Origin: Symmachiella macrocystis
GTDB lineage: Bacteria; Planctomycetota; Planctomycetia; Planctomycetales; Planctomycetaceae
Reading direction: 5' to 3'
Assembly: GCF_007860075.1 (NCBI RefSeq)
Contig: NZ_SJPP01000001.1
Location: 2,149,980 to 2,213,979 of the forward strand
Length of the DNA stretch: 64,000 nt
Below the pieces are notes generated by a model, which saw only the letters and a program-made list of their open reading frames with translations, did not search any database and was not told the DNA's origin. The translations under genes were made by a program, and so were the position numbers. Positions 1 through 9,964 of the stretch are shown here, one piece after another (position 1 is the first letter of the stretch; every line of letters starts with the position of its first letter).

Positions 1-106
1 ACGCGTTGGTCCCCGCGTTGGCGATATTGTTACTTAAAACATCAATCGCAGTTTCGTTCAAAGACAAGCCGTTCAAAGACGTATTCAACGCGGACGTAAG
101 ACCCAT
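1..106 (-). CDS. flgE: flagellar hook protein FlgE, N-terminal fragment (cut by window edge)
   Basis: Only the first 35 codons are inside the window; the gene continues past position 1. The translation begins MGLTSALNTSLNGLSLNETA and goes on with IDVLSNNIANAGTNA, the N-terminal rod/hook signature (SNNIANA) shared by FlgE, FlgG and FlgF. Its place directly downstream of fliK and flgD is the usual position of flgE, so hook protein is preferred over the distal rod protein. The ATG is at 104-106. The spacer to flgD is about 300 bases, so it may have its own promoter. FlgE polymerises outside the cell into the hook joining the basal body to the filament. Confidence 0.8.
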   Translation of the reverse strand, partial: MGLTSALNTSLNGLSLNETAIDVLSNNIANAGTNA

Positions 107-405
107 AATGACCCCCCACGGTCTAGCATGACAATTCGGCTCGACCAATCCAATCATTCGGTCGAGACAGGTGACAGTCGTTTTCAGCGCGAAATGTGAC
201 TCCCCAGGGCGGAACAATTTCGCACAGTCGTTTTATCGACCGGATATTTTGCAGCCGGTACAATTGTCTGGGCAATGACGGTCCGGGGAACTTGGTAATC
301 TGGGAAGTTCGCTTGATCCACTTCGTCACAGCGCAGCAAGAACCACCGCGCGCCAAAGGGGATTTCGGCCGACGGTGGAGTTCTATTCTATTCAGTCCGG
401 AAACG
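107..405. other. intergenic spacer between flgD and flgE
   Basis: About 300 bases without a convincing gene. Small open frames on either strand have no recognisable sequence or start context. I searched the minus strand for a -24/-12 (sigma-54) promoter ahead of flgE and found no credible GG-N10-GC element. A 5' untranslated region or a promoter for flgE is the likely content. Confidence 0.4.
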
Positions 406-834
406 TTATTGGGCGAACAGCGCGTTCACCTGTGTGACATTTCGGACCGGGATTTCTTGCTCGCCGATTCCGAGATAGGCAGATCCTTCCCGCATGACGA
501 CGCGGTCCACAACCCCATCCACGGCGACATTTTGGTCGTTGTCACCCGTGACATACGATCCCAAAAACGCAGCACCGTCGGTCAATTGCTGGTTGGAGAC
601 GATATCCTTGAGCGTGTCGCCCAATTCAATACTCGATGCCAAACTCTGCATGGACGAGAGCTGGTTGAGCAGCTCTTCGTTGCTCGTAGGCTCCGAGGGA
701 TCCTGATTCTGAAGTTGCGTTAATAACAACTTCATGAAATCGTCGGCATTCAATGCTGCAAAACCCGTTTTGCCGGACTCTACAGTCGTGGCCGTCGACG
801 AAGCGCCGGTACTCGTGGTTGTATTGACATCCAT
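406..834 (-). CDS. flgD: flagellar hook assembly scaffold FlgD
   Basis: 142 residues. FlgD caps the growing hook and is needed for FlgE polymerisation; it is exported and later discarded. The N-terminal domain is clear at about residues 27-60, with FMKLLLTQLQNQDP followed by a Gln/Ser-rich helix that includes QLSSMQSL, which is the family hallmark. The protein is short compared with enterobacterial FlgD and lacks most of the C-terminal Ig/tudor-like part, as in Bacillus YlxG-type proteins. It lies between fliK and flgE, the conserved location. The ATG at 834 has a GGAAGGAAC-like purine stretch upstream on the minus strand. Confidence 0.92.
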   Translation of the reverse strand: MDVNTTTSTGASSTATTVESGKTGFAALNADDFMKLLLTQLQNQDPSEPTSNEELLNQLSSMQSLASSIELGDTLKDIVSNQQLTDGAAFLGSYVTGDNDQNVAVDGVVDRVVMREGSAYLGIGEQEIPVRNVTQVNALFAQ

Positions 835-983
835 GATCGGTTCCTTCCGAGAGCCGGCCTTCTATGTCGCCGGCTGACATTCAACAAACAAATTGATCAA
901 CAATTTGTGGAACAGCCAATGTGAAACGTTGTGTCGTCGGTTGCCAATTTTTGCGAGTTTGCGTGCCGGATTCCGACCGGCGT

Positions 984-2819
984 CTAGATGGTTATATCGA
1001 GTTCAAGCATGCCGCGATTTCGGGTGATTCCTGGGGCCGCTGGCGCTGCGGTTTCCAATGTCTCTTCGGCTTCGGCCAAACCGCGACCGTCGTCTCCATA
1101 AGTCGATTGGTCCCGCGGCGCGTTGCCCGGTTCGCCTTGTTCCGTAAATCCCTGTCCCAGAGCGCCACCTTGGTCATTCGGCGAGTTGTCGGCCAGCATC
1201 ACTTCAATGCGTTCCACACTCGCTCCGTTTTGGACCAGTGCTTCTTTCAATTGCGGCAGGCTGTCGAGGAGAATTTTCTGGGCTGCCGACGATTGTGCGT
1301 CAATCCGCGCCGAGACCTTTCCCTGTTCGACAGCGACTTGAATACGCAACGCCCCCAATTCCGGTGGCGTGAGGCGCATGGTGACCTCTTGGCGGTTATC
1401 GGCTGAGGTGCGGACTGCGTTGGCGACGCGCATCGCAAAATCAGGACGCTGAACATCCACAGCTGTTTCCACTGTGGTGGTCGCGGTTGTCCCGACAGTT
1501 CGTGAGACATCCGACTGCTGCGAAATGGGTGCGGGCCCGCCCAAAACCGGCTCGGTCGATTCCTGACCGGTCGCCGAATCATCAGCCGGGACAAGAGGAC
1601 TTTGTAGGCTTGCTGCTTCGCTCGTCTTCGTCAACGAATCGGCAAATGGCGCCGAGTTCGACGATTGCTGCTGTGATTGATCGTCGGACGAACCGCTTTG
1701 CGACTGCTGACCGTCCAGTGTGGTATCCAGCGGTTGTTGCGGTCCGGCTTTGTCAGAGGAAACCGTATCGGTGGTCTCAGAGTTTTTTGCGGAACTGCCT
1801 GCTGTTGTTGTTGGCGGTGGGGTAGGCTGCGGATCAGTCCCCTCGTCCGCAGTTGCCAATCCATTTGTATATTCAACGACCGATTGTTGCTGCGCGGTCT
1901 TCGATGTCTCGGTTGGCTGTTGTGGCGAATTTTTCGGCGCGACTGGTGGTTCATTGGTCTCCGGCACGACGTTTTCCGCATTCTGACCGGTCGAGACCTG
2001 AGGCTCCGTTGTTGGCGGCGATACGGGCGTTGGACGACCTTCTGTTGGCGTCGAGGAAACCGTATAGCTGGCAGGTGTTGTCGTAGCCACTCCGGAGGCT
2101 GCTGGATTCTCGATCGCCGGTTGAACCGCCTCAACCGGTTGCCCGTCCACCGCTGCCGCGTTTGCCGGCTGATCGACCGTTATCGTTTCATTCGCAGCGG
2201 ATTCCAACCCAGGAACCCCATCGGCCTGTTGATTATTGATCAACTGCGAGTTGGCGGATCCGTTGCCTGTGGCGGCTAAGGCTGTCACAAGTCCTTGTGG
2301 GGGCGATTGAACCGTAATCGTGGTTGTTTCAAAAGAGGAAGCTGCCGATTCGGAATCCACAGCAGCGGTTGTGGTTTGCGTCGCCATCAGCGCTGCCACA
2401 AATTCCGCCGGCGGCGCCCCTTCAGCCGCTTGCGGCAGAGCAGTAGGCTTTTGACCGGTGTCCGTCTCAGCTTCGGTCGGATCGGCCGGTTCGGTTGAAA
2501 TCTGTTCGTCGGCGCTGGCGTTTTGTGCCTCGGCGCGTTTTGTGTCCGCATTGATCTCCGCGCGTTGCCGCGCTGGATCGTTAGAACGGTCATCTGTCGA
2601 CGGCTTCTGTGCTGCGGCTTCGCGCGTCGACGACGGCGCCTCATCACGGCGGTCGGTTCGCCGGGCTTGGCGGGTCTCGTCCATTGAACCGGAAAGCACA
2701 TCGCGAAACCCACTCTGCGCGGAATCGCTGTGGTTTGCCGACGTATCAAGCGACGAAGGCTTTGCCGGTGCCGAGACCGGAAGTGCATCGATCGAAAAAT
2801 TAAAATTATCCGAGGACAT
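984..2819 (-). CDS. fliK: flagellar hook-length control protein FliK
   Basis: 611 residues. FliK is the secreted molecular ruler that measures hook length and switches export specificity at FlhB. Residues 1 to about 460 are low complexity (Thr, Ser, Pro, Gln, Ala), as expected of the ruler segment. The conserved Flg_hook domain is at about 470-560 and contains RLTPPELGALRIQVAVEQG and a following LLDSLPQLKEALVQNG helix. The tail is Gly/Gln-rich. It is longer than the roughly 400 residues of the enterobacterial protein, which would be compatible with a long hook, though that is inference. It is followed by flgD after a spacer of about 150 bases. Confidence 0.9.
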   Translation of the reverse strand: MSSDNFNFSIDALPVSAPAKPSSLDTSANHSDSAQSGFRDVLSGSMDETRQARRTDRRDEAPSSTREAAAQKPSTDDRSNDPARQRAEINADTKRAEAQNASADEQISTEPADPTEAETDTGQKPTALPQAAEGAPPAEFVAALMATQTTTAAVDSESAASSFETTTITVQSPPQGLVTALAATGNGSANSQLINNQQADGVPGLESAANETITVDQPANAAAVDGQPVEAVQPAIENPAASGVATTTPASYTVSSTPTEGRPTPVSPPTTEPQVSTGQNAENVVPETNEPPVAPKNSPQQPTETSKTAQQQSVVEYTNGLATADEGTDPQPTPPPTTTAGSSAKNSETTDTVSSDKAGPQQPLDTTLDGQQSQSGSSDDQSQQQSSNSAPFADSLTKTSEAASLQSPLVPADDSATGQESTEPVLGGPAPISQQSDVSRTVGTTATTTVETAVDVQRPDFAMRVANAVRTSADNRQEVTMRLTPPELGALRIQVAVEQGKVSARIDAQSSAAQKILLDSLPQLKEALVQNGASVERIEVMLADNSPNDQGGALGQGFTEQGEPGNAPRDQSTYGDDGRGLAEAEETLETAAPAAPGITRNRGMLELDITI

Positions 2820-2930
2820 AACTCATGTTCCTGTGAGCGGGTCGGTTTCCGATCAACGATTACGAACGACGCGATCGGTATGCCCGCTCTATCGTCTGTA
2901 GAGGATTACGCCATGTGCGAAGTCTGTTGG

Positions 2931-3602
2931 TTAGCCGGCCGGGGTGGTTACCTGTGGTTGTCCGTCTTCGGAGTGTTTGTTGATCACTGAACTGGTTGGT
3001 TCGCCGCGATAAATCGATTCGTAGATAAGCCGTGCGCGTTGCGCTCGTTCCTGCGCCAGTCCTGTTTTAAATTCCTTGAGTATCTTCGCGATGTTTTCGT
3101 CAGGCATTCCTCGTAACAAGATGACGTCTTCCTCAACGGTCAATTCCATCAAACGATCGACGGCAACCTTGGGCGAAGAGGCCAAGAGGATGCCTCGCGC
3201 CAGTTCTGTCGCTTCGGCCGTGTTTCGTTCGTTGACTTGCTGCAATTCAGCGTTGAATAGTTCACGGTCTTTGATCAACGCTTTTTGCTCGGCAGTTACG
3301 TCATCCCGAAATTTCATTACGTCGTTTAACAGTTGCTTGGCAAGGTTTTCGCGTTTTTCGATGCCCAAAATCGCGGTGACCCGCTTATCGCTGATCTCAT
3401 CCAGCGAGAGTTGCCGCGTCTCTTGTTCGTTTTCTTGGACGTCGACACCCAGCAAATCCGAACCGGTCAGAATGACTTCAATTTCTCGAAAGGTCCGCTG
3501 ATTGAGTTGTCCCCGCGACCAGAGCACGCCCAATCCGACCGCTTCGGTGATGACGGTTGCAATGCAGAAACAGGCGAAGATTACGATGCCGGTTTTTAAC
3601 AT
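2931..3602 (-). CDS. MotE/YlxF-like flagellar protein (MgtE-N-type domain)
   Basis: 223 residues. There is one N-terminal membrane segment (about residues 5-27, IVIFACFCIATVITEAVGLG), then a charged coiled coil (about 75-130) and a C-terminal helical domain (about 140-200) with VDRLMELTVEEDVILLRGMP. The last part resembles the MgtE intracellular N domain found in MotE chaperones and in Bacillus YlxF. The position between fliJ and fliK is exactly that of ylxF. Its ATG overlaps the fliJ stop by 7 bases, implying translational coupling. The likely role is an inner-membrane helper for motor or export-apparatus proteins. The assignment rests on architecture and synteny rather than strong sequence similarity. 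Confidence 0.65.
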   Translation of the reverse strand: MLKTGIVIFACFCIATVITEAVGLGVLWSRGQLNQRTFREIEVILTGSDLLGVDVQENEQETRQLSLDEISDKRVTAILGIEKRENLAKQLLNDVMKFRDDVTAEQKALIKDRELFNAELQQVNERNTAEATELARGILLASSPKVAVDRLMELTVEEDVILLRGMPDENIAKILKEFKTGLAQERAQRARLIYESIYRGEPTSSVINKHSEDGQPQVTTPAG

Positions 3603-4051
3603 AGTGGCACCTCATCTCGATTCGTGGCGGACCAACTGTCCTCGAGTTCGCGTTGGGCGCGTCGTTCTTGGAGTTGCGAATACTCCGCCAGTTGCTTTTC
3701 CTTTAGATTCTCCAGAGCTTTGACATCCTGGTCAGCTTTGACCAATGTTTGACGGCAGATTTCGATCTGCGCAGCAACGAGGCTTTGTTGATGTTCGATG
3801 CCGGCGATTTCCGAGGTCAGTTGTCCGGCAAAATACCGCCGCGCCGCTGTGGCGTCGATGTTCATGTCGCGTGACGAATTCAGATCGCGCAGCTCCTGCA
3901 ATTGCCCGAGACGTTGCTGCACAACGCGCTGCATTTCAGCTGCTAACTCCGCATCGTGGCTGAGGATTGACGCCAACGCTTGGCGGCATTGGTCCCGTCG
4001 GCCTAGACGCATGTTGAGCAACGTTTCAAGTTTGAACTGAAATTTCGGCAC
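3596..4051 (-). CDS. fliJ: flagellar export chaperone/stalk protein FliJ
   Basis: 151 residues, almost entirely one antiparallel coiled coil. The start FQFKLETLLNMRLGRRDQ matches the FliJ N-terminus (F-x-L-E-x-L-L-x-x-R). FliJ is the central stalk of the FliI ATPase ring and recycles export chaperones on the cytoplasmic side. It lies immediately after fliI and overlaps the next gene by 7 bases. The Gln/Arg/Glu-rich heptads and the length are typical of the family. Confidence 0.85.
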   Translation of the reverse strand: MPKFQFKLETLLNMRLGRRDQCRQALASILSHDAELAAEMQRVVQQRLGQLQELRDLNSSRDMNIDATAARRYFAGQLTSEIAGIEHQQSLVAAQIEICRQTLVKADQDVKALENLKEKQLAEYSQLQERRAQRELEDSWSATNRDEVPLC

Positions 4052-4137
4052 GGTCGTGACTTATCTCAAATTGTGTAGGGAGAACAATGCCCGGTTGTTA
4101 AATTTGCGATGTTGGTTAAATACTGAATTTCGTGTCG

Positions 4138-5493
4138 TCACGCCGAAGCCGCGTGTGTTTCGTCTCCGGCAGGACTGTTTTGCAGCAATGATTCACGGAC
4201 TTGGGACAACTGCAACAACTGCTCGATCGTGCTGTCCAAGGCCGCAGATTCGGACATTCCTTGTTGCAAAAACTGTTGAATCGCCTCACGCATTCTCAAA
4301 CTCACGTCGACCTGTTGGTTCGAGCCGGATTGATAAGCTCCAATCGAGATGAGGTCCTCAGATTCCCGGTAGGCGGCTAGCAGTTGTTTCAAGCCATCAG
4401 AGGCAGCGCGATGCTGGTCGGTCGTTACGTCGGGCATCGACCGGCTGATACTGGCCAAAACATCGATCGCCGGCCAATGCGCCTGATGCGCCAGCTTTCG
4501 AGATAGCATGATGTGTCCGTCAAGGATGCCGCGTACTGTATCTGAGATCGGCTCATTGGCATCGTCAGCTTCAACCAAGACAGTGTAAAAACCGGTAATG
4601 CTCCCCCGATCGTTACGTCCGCTACGCTCCAACAGTCGCGGCAACAGGGCAAAAACACTCGGCGGATAACCCCGCGTCGCTGGAGGTTCGCCAGCGGCTA
4701 GTCCAATTTCTCGTTGGGCTAGCGCGAAACGGGTCACGCTGTCCATCATCAACAGGACGTCTTTTCCTTGATCTCGAAAGTGTTCCGCTACCGCCGTTCC
4801 AACAAACGCCGCCCGCAAGCGTTGTAGCGCCGGCGCATCGCTGGTTGCGACGATCACCACACTACGGGCGAGTCCTTCGGGTCCCAGATCCTTTTCAATA
4901 AATTCCCGGACTTCTCGTCCCCGCTCACCCACCAAGACGACCACGTTCACGTCCGCTGTACTGTTGCGGGCCATTTGTCCCATCAACACACTTTTGCCTA
5001 CGCCACTGCCGGCAAAGATCCCCAACCGTTGCCCTTTGCCGGCGGTTAATAATCCATCGATCACCCGCACACCGGTTCCCAAAGGCGTATCGATGCGCGG
5101 ACGCTTTAAGGGAGAAGTCGCCTCAGCGTGGATCGGCGCACGATGCGGTAAGGCGGCCGGGACGCCGGAGTCAATGAACCGTCCCCGACCATCGAGCACG
5201 CGTCCAAGTAATTGGTCACCGACGCGAATGCCGGGAACGCTCTGTACCATGGTGACGCGATTGCCGCGGCGGATGCCGGTCAGTTCGTCGTACGGTAACA
5301 ACAAGGTATGCTCGCCTTGAAAACCGATGACCTCGACCTCAACGCTGCGGCCACTTTCGGTGGCAATTTTACAGACCGATCCCAACGGAGCCGGAAAGTC
5401 GCTGACGGCAACCGTCAACCCGACGATCTTCGTCACACTGCCGGACAACCCGACCGGCAAGATGCGTTGAATTTGTTCTTCCAGTGCAAGCAT
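4138..5493 (-). CDS. fliI: flagellum-specific ATPase FliI
   Basis: 451 residues, normal family length. It is the cytoplasmic ATPase of the flagellar type III export apparatus and is homologous to F1-beta. The Walker A motif AGSGVGKS is at residues 161-168, a VLVGERGREVREFIEKDLG block follows, then a Walker B strand with LLMMDSVTR, and the substrate-protein segment GEPPATRGYPPSVF. The C-terminal 30 residues are Ser/Gln-rich and less conserved. It lies between fliH and fliJ, its binding partners. Confidence 0.97.
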   Translation of the reverse strand: MLALEEQIQRILPVGLSGSVTKIVGLTVAVSDFPAPLGSVCKIATESGRSVEVEVIGFQGEHTLLLPYDELTGIRRGNRVTMVQSVPGIRVGDQLLGRVLDGRGRFIDSGVPAALPHRAPIHAEATSPLKRPRIDTPLGTGVRVIDGLLTAGKGQRLGIFAGSGVGKSVLMGQMARNSTADVNVVVLVGERGREVREFIEKDLGPEGLARSVVIVATSDAPALQRLRAAFVGTAVAEHFRDQGKDVLLMMDSVTRFALAQREIGLAAGEPPATRGYPPSVFALLPRLLERSGRNDRGSITGFYTVLVEADDANEPISDTVRGILDGHIMLSRKLAHQAHWPAIDVLASISRSMPDVTTDQHRAASDGLKQLLAAYRESEDLISIGAYQSGSNQQVDVSLRMREAIQQFLQQGMSESAALDSTIEQLLQLSQVRESLLQNSPAGDETHAASA

Positions 5494-5580
5494 GATGGTG
5501 ACTTCTTCGGTGGGGAGTGGCTGGGGGCCGGAAAAATATTCCCCGCTGCTGCCGGGGAAGGCGCGTTCAATGCTGTTTGT

Positions 5581-6297
5581 TTAGACGCTGTCGTCTAACA
5601 ATTCCTGAGCAATGCGGGCGAGTTTAGTTTCGAGGCGCGCGTCGACTTGGCCATGCTTGGTATCCACCACACAGCCTCCCGTGGTGACGTGTGGATCAGC
5701 GACAATTTCGGCCGTTCCTGCGGTGGAAACGGTCGCCACTAGTTCGTCGCACCAGTCGCCCAGGTGGTCCGCGTCATCGGGATTCAAGCGAAGTTTGATT
5801 TGTGGATTACCAGCCGCTAGTTCCAGCGCCTCGCGGATGGTCTCTTGCACGAGTTCTGGACGCTGCTGCAATTCCGCATGCAGTAGTTTTTCGGCGATTG
5901 CCACACTGAGTTGAATGGCCGTGTTCTGCCAAGTGGTCAACCAACGATTGCGTTCGGTGTTGAGCGCATCTACGGCGGCTTGTATTACGGGTAAGGCTGC
6001 ATCTAATCGTTGGGTCGACAGTTCGTCCGCTTTATCGGCGATCGCCTTTTGCTGGTCTTTGAGCCCTTCTTCGTGCCCGGCGGACAGTCCCTGTGCGTGC
6101 CCTTGCTCCTGGGCTTCGGCACGCAATTGTTCGGCTTCACCGCGCGCGTCGAGCAAAATCTGCTTTGCCTGTGCGCTAATCTGTTCGATGTACTGATCGC
6201 AGCGTTGGCGCAAGTCTTCGTAATTGAACGCGACCTTTGAGCCGATGTTGCGCGCGTCGTGGGCTTTAAGTAGCCGAGAGGGTTGTGTGGCCGGCAT
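5581..6297 (-). CDS. fliH: flagellar assembly protein FliH
   Basis: 238 residues. FliH is the negative regulator and stator of FliI. The N-terminal half is an Ala/Gln/Glu-rich coiled coil with small-residue repeats (for example AQEQGHAQGLSAGHEEGL, about residues 60-78), the GxxxG-like pattern typical of FliH. The C-terminal part has the V-type ATPase subunit E-like fold signature, including ELAAGNPQIKLRLNPDDADHL and the tail TTGGCVVDTKHGQVDARLE. The stretch GCVVDTxxGxVDA is highly conserved in FliH/YscL proteins. It sits between fliG and fliI. Confidence 0.9.
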   Translation of the reverse strand: MPATQPSRLLKAHDARNIGSKVAFNYEDLRQRCDQYIEQISAQAKQILLDARGEAEQLRAEAQEQGHAQGLSAGHEEGLKDQQKAIADKADELSTQRLDAALPVIQAAVDALNTERNRWLTTWQNTAIQLSVAIAEKLLHAELQQRPELVQETIREALELAAGNPQIKLRLNPDDADHLGDWCDELVATVSTAGTAEIVADPHVTTGGCVVDTKHGQVDARLETKLARIAQELLDDSV

Positions 6298-6376
6298 AGG
6301 GTCGAGGTGTCTTTGCTAATATGTTTGAAGTGGAAAACAGAAAGTTTGCCACGTGCAGTCGGTGATTGGAGAGGCC

Positions 6377-7396
6377 TTACGTAATGAGTTGTTCCGCTTC
6401 GTTTCCGGAGGCGACGGTAATTTCGCCGCTGTCTTCCAAACGGCGCACTGTGTCGACAATTTGTTGTTGCATGGCTTCGACGTCGCTGAGTTTGACGGGA
6501 CCTAAATAGTCCATTTCTTCTTGCAGCATGGCAGCAGCCCGTTGCGACAGGTTGCCCATGATTTTTCCTTTGAGGTCCTCCGAAGCGCCTTTGAGTGCCA
6601 ATGCCCATTGGCTGTTGTCCACTTCCTTGAGCAGCGATTGCACGGATTTGTCGTCGAGTTTGAGAATGTCATCAAACACGAACATCAGTCGTTTGATCTC
6701 GTCGACCAAATCGGGATTGTCCTGTTCGAGATTTTCGAGGATGCCTTTGTTGGTCATGCGATCCGTAACGTTAAGAATTTGTGCAACCGATCCGACTCCG
6801 CCCGCTTTTTCCATCGATTGGCTAAACATCGTTCGCATCCGGGCGTGCAAGCTGCTTTCCACGTCACGAATCACTTCTGGGCTGGTTTGTTCCATCGTGG
6901 CAACGCGGCGAACAACATCCAACTGCTTATCCGAGGGCAGTCGCCCCAGCACTTCGGCAGCCAAGCCCGATGGCAAGTGCGACATGATGAGGGCAATCGT
7001 CTGGGGATGTTCTTCGATAATGAAGGTGATCACATTCTCCGCCGAGACCTTATGCATAAAGCCAAACGGCACCGAACTCATGGATTGCCGCAAGGAATCA
7101 ATGATTTCAGACGCCTCGTCTTTTCCCATCGACTGTTCGAGTAAAGCATAAGCGTGTTCAATGCCGCCGGATTCAATATGCCGCCGCGCTCGTCCTTGCA
7201 GATAGAACTCCTCCAGGACGGCTTCTTGTTCCTCTTGGGTGACGTCGTCCAGTCGCGCGATTTCCAACGCAACCTGTTCGATTCCGTCCTTGGTGAGTTG
7301 GCTCATAATCTCAGCCGACATCGCCCGATCCAGGCTCAGTAGGAGCACGGCCGCCTTGCGGATTTTTTTATTGTGTGATTCGCTAGTGGGATGCAT
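6377..7396 (-). CDS. fliG: flagellar motor switch protein FliG
   Basis: 339 residues, normal length. FliG is the rotor component contacting FliF on one side and the stator on the other. Visible parts are the N-terminal KAAVLLLSLD helix (about 14-23), the middle-domain motif EEHPQTIALIMSHLP (about 128-142), the linker around the MEKAGGVGSVAQILN helix, and the C-terminal domain with FDDILKLDDKSVQSLLKEVD. Charged torque residues are present in the C-terminal domain. It follows fliF by 58 bases in the same operon. Confidence 0.97.
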   Translation of the reverse strand: MHPTSESHNKKIRKAAVLLLSLDRAMSAEIMSQLTKDGIEQVALEIARLDDVTQEEQEAVLEEFYLQGRARRHIESGGIEHAYALLEQSMGKDEASEIIDSLRQSMSSVPFGFMHKVSAENVITFIIEEHPQTIALIMSHLPSGLAAEVLGRLPSDKQLDVVRRVATMEQTSPEVIRDVESSLHARMRTMFSQSMEKAGGVGSVAQILNVTDRMTNKGILENLEQDNPDLVDEIKRLMFVFDDILKLDDKSVQSLLKEVDNSQWALALKGASEDLKGKIMGNLSQRAAAMLQEEMDYLGPVKLSDVEAMQQQIVDTVRRLEDSGEITVASGNEAEQLIT

Positions 7397-7454
7397 ATTG
7401 GTGAAACGCCGAATTGGAAATGGAGAGGCGAGAATGACCAGTTCAGTTTACGGA

Positions 7455-9068
7455 TTAGCTGGAGAGCCATTTGTTCAGGACTGCCGCAGCCATCTCGGGA
7501 TTGTCTTTGACAAGAAGTTGCACATCATCTCGACGCGAGGGGGGCAGGACTTCCACCTCGCGAACCGGTTCTTCTGGTTCATCCGGTTTGGGAGGATTCA
7601 AAATGGCCTCAATATCCGGTTCCGGCGCGGGTGGTACGGCTTTCATGCTGCGATTGAGCATAAACAACGCCGCCAATGCGAATAGGCCCAAGCCAACACT
7701 ACGGCCGTAGGAATTCACCATCCCGCCTGCGGTATCCATGATTCCCGGTCCTTCCACCACTTCAGGAGACGACCACGGCGCACGGATCACGGTCACCAAC
7801 GATGTCGGGTCTTCACTGGGAGGAGCGGTCACCAGCTTAGAGACCAATTCCGTCACGCGCGGTTTAATTTTTGTTTCTTCAGCCGTGACCTTGGCTTGAT
7901 ACGCCGCCTTATCTTCCTCCGAAGCCTCAGATCCCGGGGCAAGGATACCGTCATCTGCCAAGCGCTCTCGATAATAGCTTTCGGGAATGGTAATCGTGGC
8001 GGTCGAGGAGACTGGTCGCAGACCTTGAATCACACCGTACGATTCCTTGCCACCAGTGATGCTGTTCTTCTGGGATTCATCGAGTTGAAATTCCCGCTCC
8101 TGCGCCGGTTTCGCGGTGGCACGAACTTCGAGAGGTGTATTGCCCACGACGCCCGGTTGGTCACTCCGTTTGTTCTCGCGAGAATTCTCCGTTTTGGACA
8201 ACGTCGTTTGTTCGATCACGATCGGCTTGGCGTCATAAGAAACGGTGCGTTCCGTCGTGGCTTCTTCTTTTTCCAGTTTGACGGCAACGGTCACCACCAC
8301 ACCGCGAATGAAGCTCAGCGCGCTTTGAATTTTTTCCTGCAGCAACGATTCTTCTTCGTTGCGGCGTTGGAAATACATATCGTTGGAGTCAATGTCCTGA
8401 GGATTGTATGCGCGATTTGTGCCCAAGTTGATCACGGAAACGCTGTCGGGACTAATACCGACCGTACCGGCAACCAAGACTTGCATTGACTTGCGTTCGT
8501 GAGGCATCAACTCGCGGTCCCCCGCCATCCGCACCGAGACGATTCCGGTACGGGATTTACTCGGACCGAAATGTCGTTGGCGTTCCTTTGGCGGCCAGTT
8601 TACCGTGGCCTCGTGGACACCATCCATGTTGAGAATTTGTTGGCGGACCTGTTTTTTGCGGCCCTCTTCGGTTTTTTCTTTGCGTGCATCCCCCGACGAC
8701 CAGGGGCTTTCATCCTGCAACACGTTGATGACAATATCCGAGATTTCCGGCGGAAGCCCGCCCTGCCCTGCGAGTGCTTTGGAAAATTCCGCTTCGCGCC
8801 CCTTGGGGACGACGATATCGATGCCTTCCAGATCCCAGCCCGACAAACCGGTGGAAACCATCGCTCTGTGCACCGATTGCAGCTCGTGCGGTTTCAGAGC
8901 GATCCCGGGGAATAACGGCACGTGATCCGACCCCGAGCCTTTGTAGGAATAGATCAGCGGCGCCGCGATCAGCAGCGCCACGATCATCGTGTACGTTCCT
9001 TTTTGGCTGGGGCTAAAGGACTGCCACAGATCGCCGATCTGTTTGAATATGTTTTGAATGCCGTCCAT
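7455..9068 (-). CDS. fliF: flagellar MS-ring protein FliF
   Basis: 537 residues. It builds the inner-membrane MS ring. There are two membrane segments, one near residues 27-43 ([15 protein letters not shown]) and one near 455-472 ([15 protein letters not shown]). The periplasmic region contains the ring-building motifs [15 protein letters not shown] and [11 protein letters not shown] and a long disordered loop. The extreme C-terminus, [21 protein letters not shown], is the FliG-binding tail. The order fliE-fliF-fliG is canonical. Confidence 0.97.
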   Translation of the reverse strand: MDGIQNIFKQIGDLWQSFSPSQKGTYTMIVALLIAAPLIYSYKGSGSDHVPLFPGIALKPHELQSVHRAMVSTGLSGWDLEGIDIVVPKGREAEFSKALAGQGGLPPEISDIVINVLQDESPWSSGDARKEKTEEGRKKQVRQQILNMDGVHEATVNWPPKERQRHFGPSKSRTGIVSVRMAGDRELMPHERKSMQVLVAGTVGISPDSVSVINLGTNRAYNPQDIDSNDMYFQRRNEEESLLQEKIQSALSFIRGVVVTVAVKLEKEEATTERTVSYDAKPIVIEQTTLSKTENSRENKRSDQPGVVGNTPLEVRATAKPAQEREFQLDESQKNSITGGKESYGVIQGLRPVSSTATITIPESYYRERLADDGILAPGSEASEEDKAAYQAKVTAEETKIKPRVTELVSKLVTAPPSEDPTSLVTVIRAPWSSPEVVEGPGIMDTAGGMVNSYGRSVGLGLFALAALFMLNRSMKAVPPAPEPDIEAILNPPKPDEPEEPVREVEVLPPSRRDDVQLLVKDNPEMAAAVLNKWLSS

Positions 9069-9136
9069 GGCGTTTATTGAAGTTTTCTAGGTGAAGAGAA
9101 GAGCGAGTGAGAACAACTGCGGTTTTTTATCAGCGG

Positions 9137-9481
9137 TTAAAACCGCATGTCCTTGATTTCGTTGTAGGCGTCGACCATCTTGTTGCGAATTTGGATCATC
9201 GTACGGAACGCCAATTCCGCTTTTTTCATAGCCATCATGGCGTGGACCTGAGTGTCCTCATCACTGACGAGCGACGACTCAATGGCCGCATAGGCTTGCT
9301 TTTCCTGCATGCCGACCTGGTTGATGGAATTCAATAAAGCTTCTTGAAAATTAACCTGCGGCGCATCGGCACCGGCTGCGCCGCCGACAGCGCCCCCAAT
9401 GGGCGCGTGCGGCATTTTCGGCATGGCCGGAAACAAGTTCGATTGAAATCCACCAATGGAACCGGGCATCGTCTGTTTCAA
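9137..9481 (-). CDS. fliE: flagellar hook-basal body protein FliE
   Basis: 114 residues. FliE links the MS ring to the rod. The conserved part is about residues 45-114: NFQEALLNSINQVGMQEKQ, then a helix ending in MMAMKKAELAFRTMIQIRNK and the terminal VDAYNEIKDMRF. The N-terminal 40 residues are Gly/Ala/Pro-rich and variable, as usual. Neighbouring flgC and fliF confirm the call. Confidence 0.93.
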   Translation of the reverse strand: MKQTMPGSIGGFQSNLFPAMPKMPHAPIGGAVGGAAGADAPQVNFQEALLNSINQVGMQEKQAYAAIESSLVSDEDTQVHAMMAMKKAELAFRTMIQIRNKMVDAYNEIKDMRF

Positions 9482-9531
9482 TTAAAAGGGGTGGTTGGAT
9501 GAAGCGTTAGAAATGAATCAAGGCCTTGCAA

Positions 9532-9939
9532 CTAAGCCAGGATCTCCAGCGATTTGTTGAACATGGTTTTGGACATTTCCACAGCCGAGATATTCGCTTC
9601 GTACGCACGACTGGCGGCGATGGCGTTGACGAATTCGGTCACGATATCAAACGCGGGATACGCCACCATACCGGTTTCCTTGTTCGCGTCGGGATGGCCG
9701 GGATCGTAGACCATTCGTGGCGGCGATTCATCCAGTTTGACTTCGTAGGACACCGGCACACCGCGGGTCATCCCGTCACTTTGTGATGTGTCGGCACTGA
9801 AGTTGACGTACCGCCGCTGATACGAGCCGCCATCAGGTTCGCGAGTTGTGTTCACGTTGGCGATATTGCCGGCAATGGTATTCATCCATTGCCGCTGGGC
9901 GGTCAAGCCGCTGGTGCTGATGTCGAGTGTTTTGAACAT
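9532..9939 (-). CDS. flgC: flagellar basal-body rod protein FlgC
   Basis: 135 residues, family length. FlgC is a proximal rod subunit. The N-terminus, MFKTLDISTSGLTAQRQWMN, is followed by TIAGNIANVNTTR, the conserved rod-protein asparagine motif. The C-terminus carries the second half of the coiled pair (VTEFVNAIAASRAYEANIS). The gene is 25 bases downstream of flgB. Confidence 0.96.
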   Translation of the reverse strand: MFKTLDISTSGLTAQRQWMNTIAGNIANVNTTREPDGGSYQRRYVNFSADTSQSDGMTRGVPVSYEVKLDESPPRMVYDPGHPDANKETGMVAYPAFDIVTEFVNAIAASRAYEANISAVEMSKTMFNKSLEILA

Positions 9940-9964
9940 GGTTTTGCCGTTAAGAAAAAAAGTG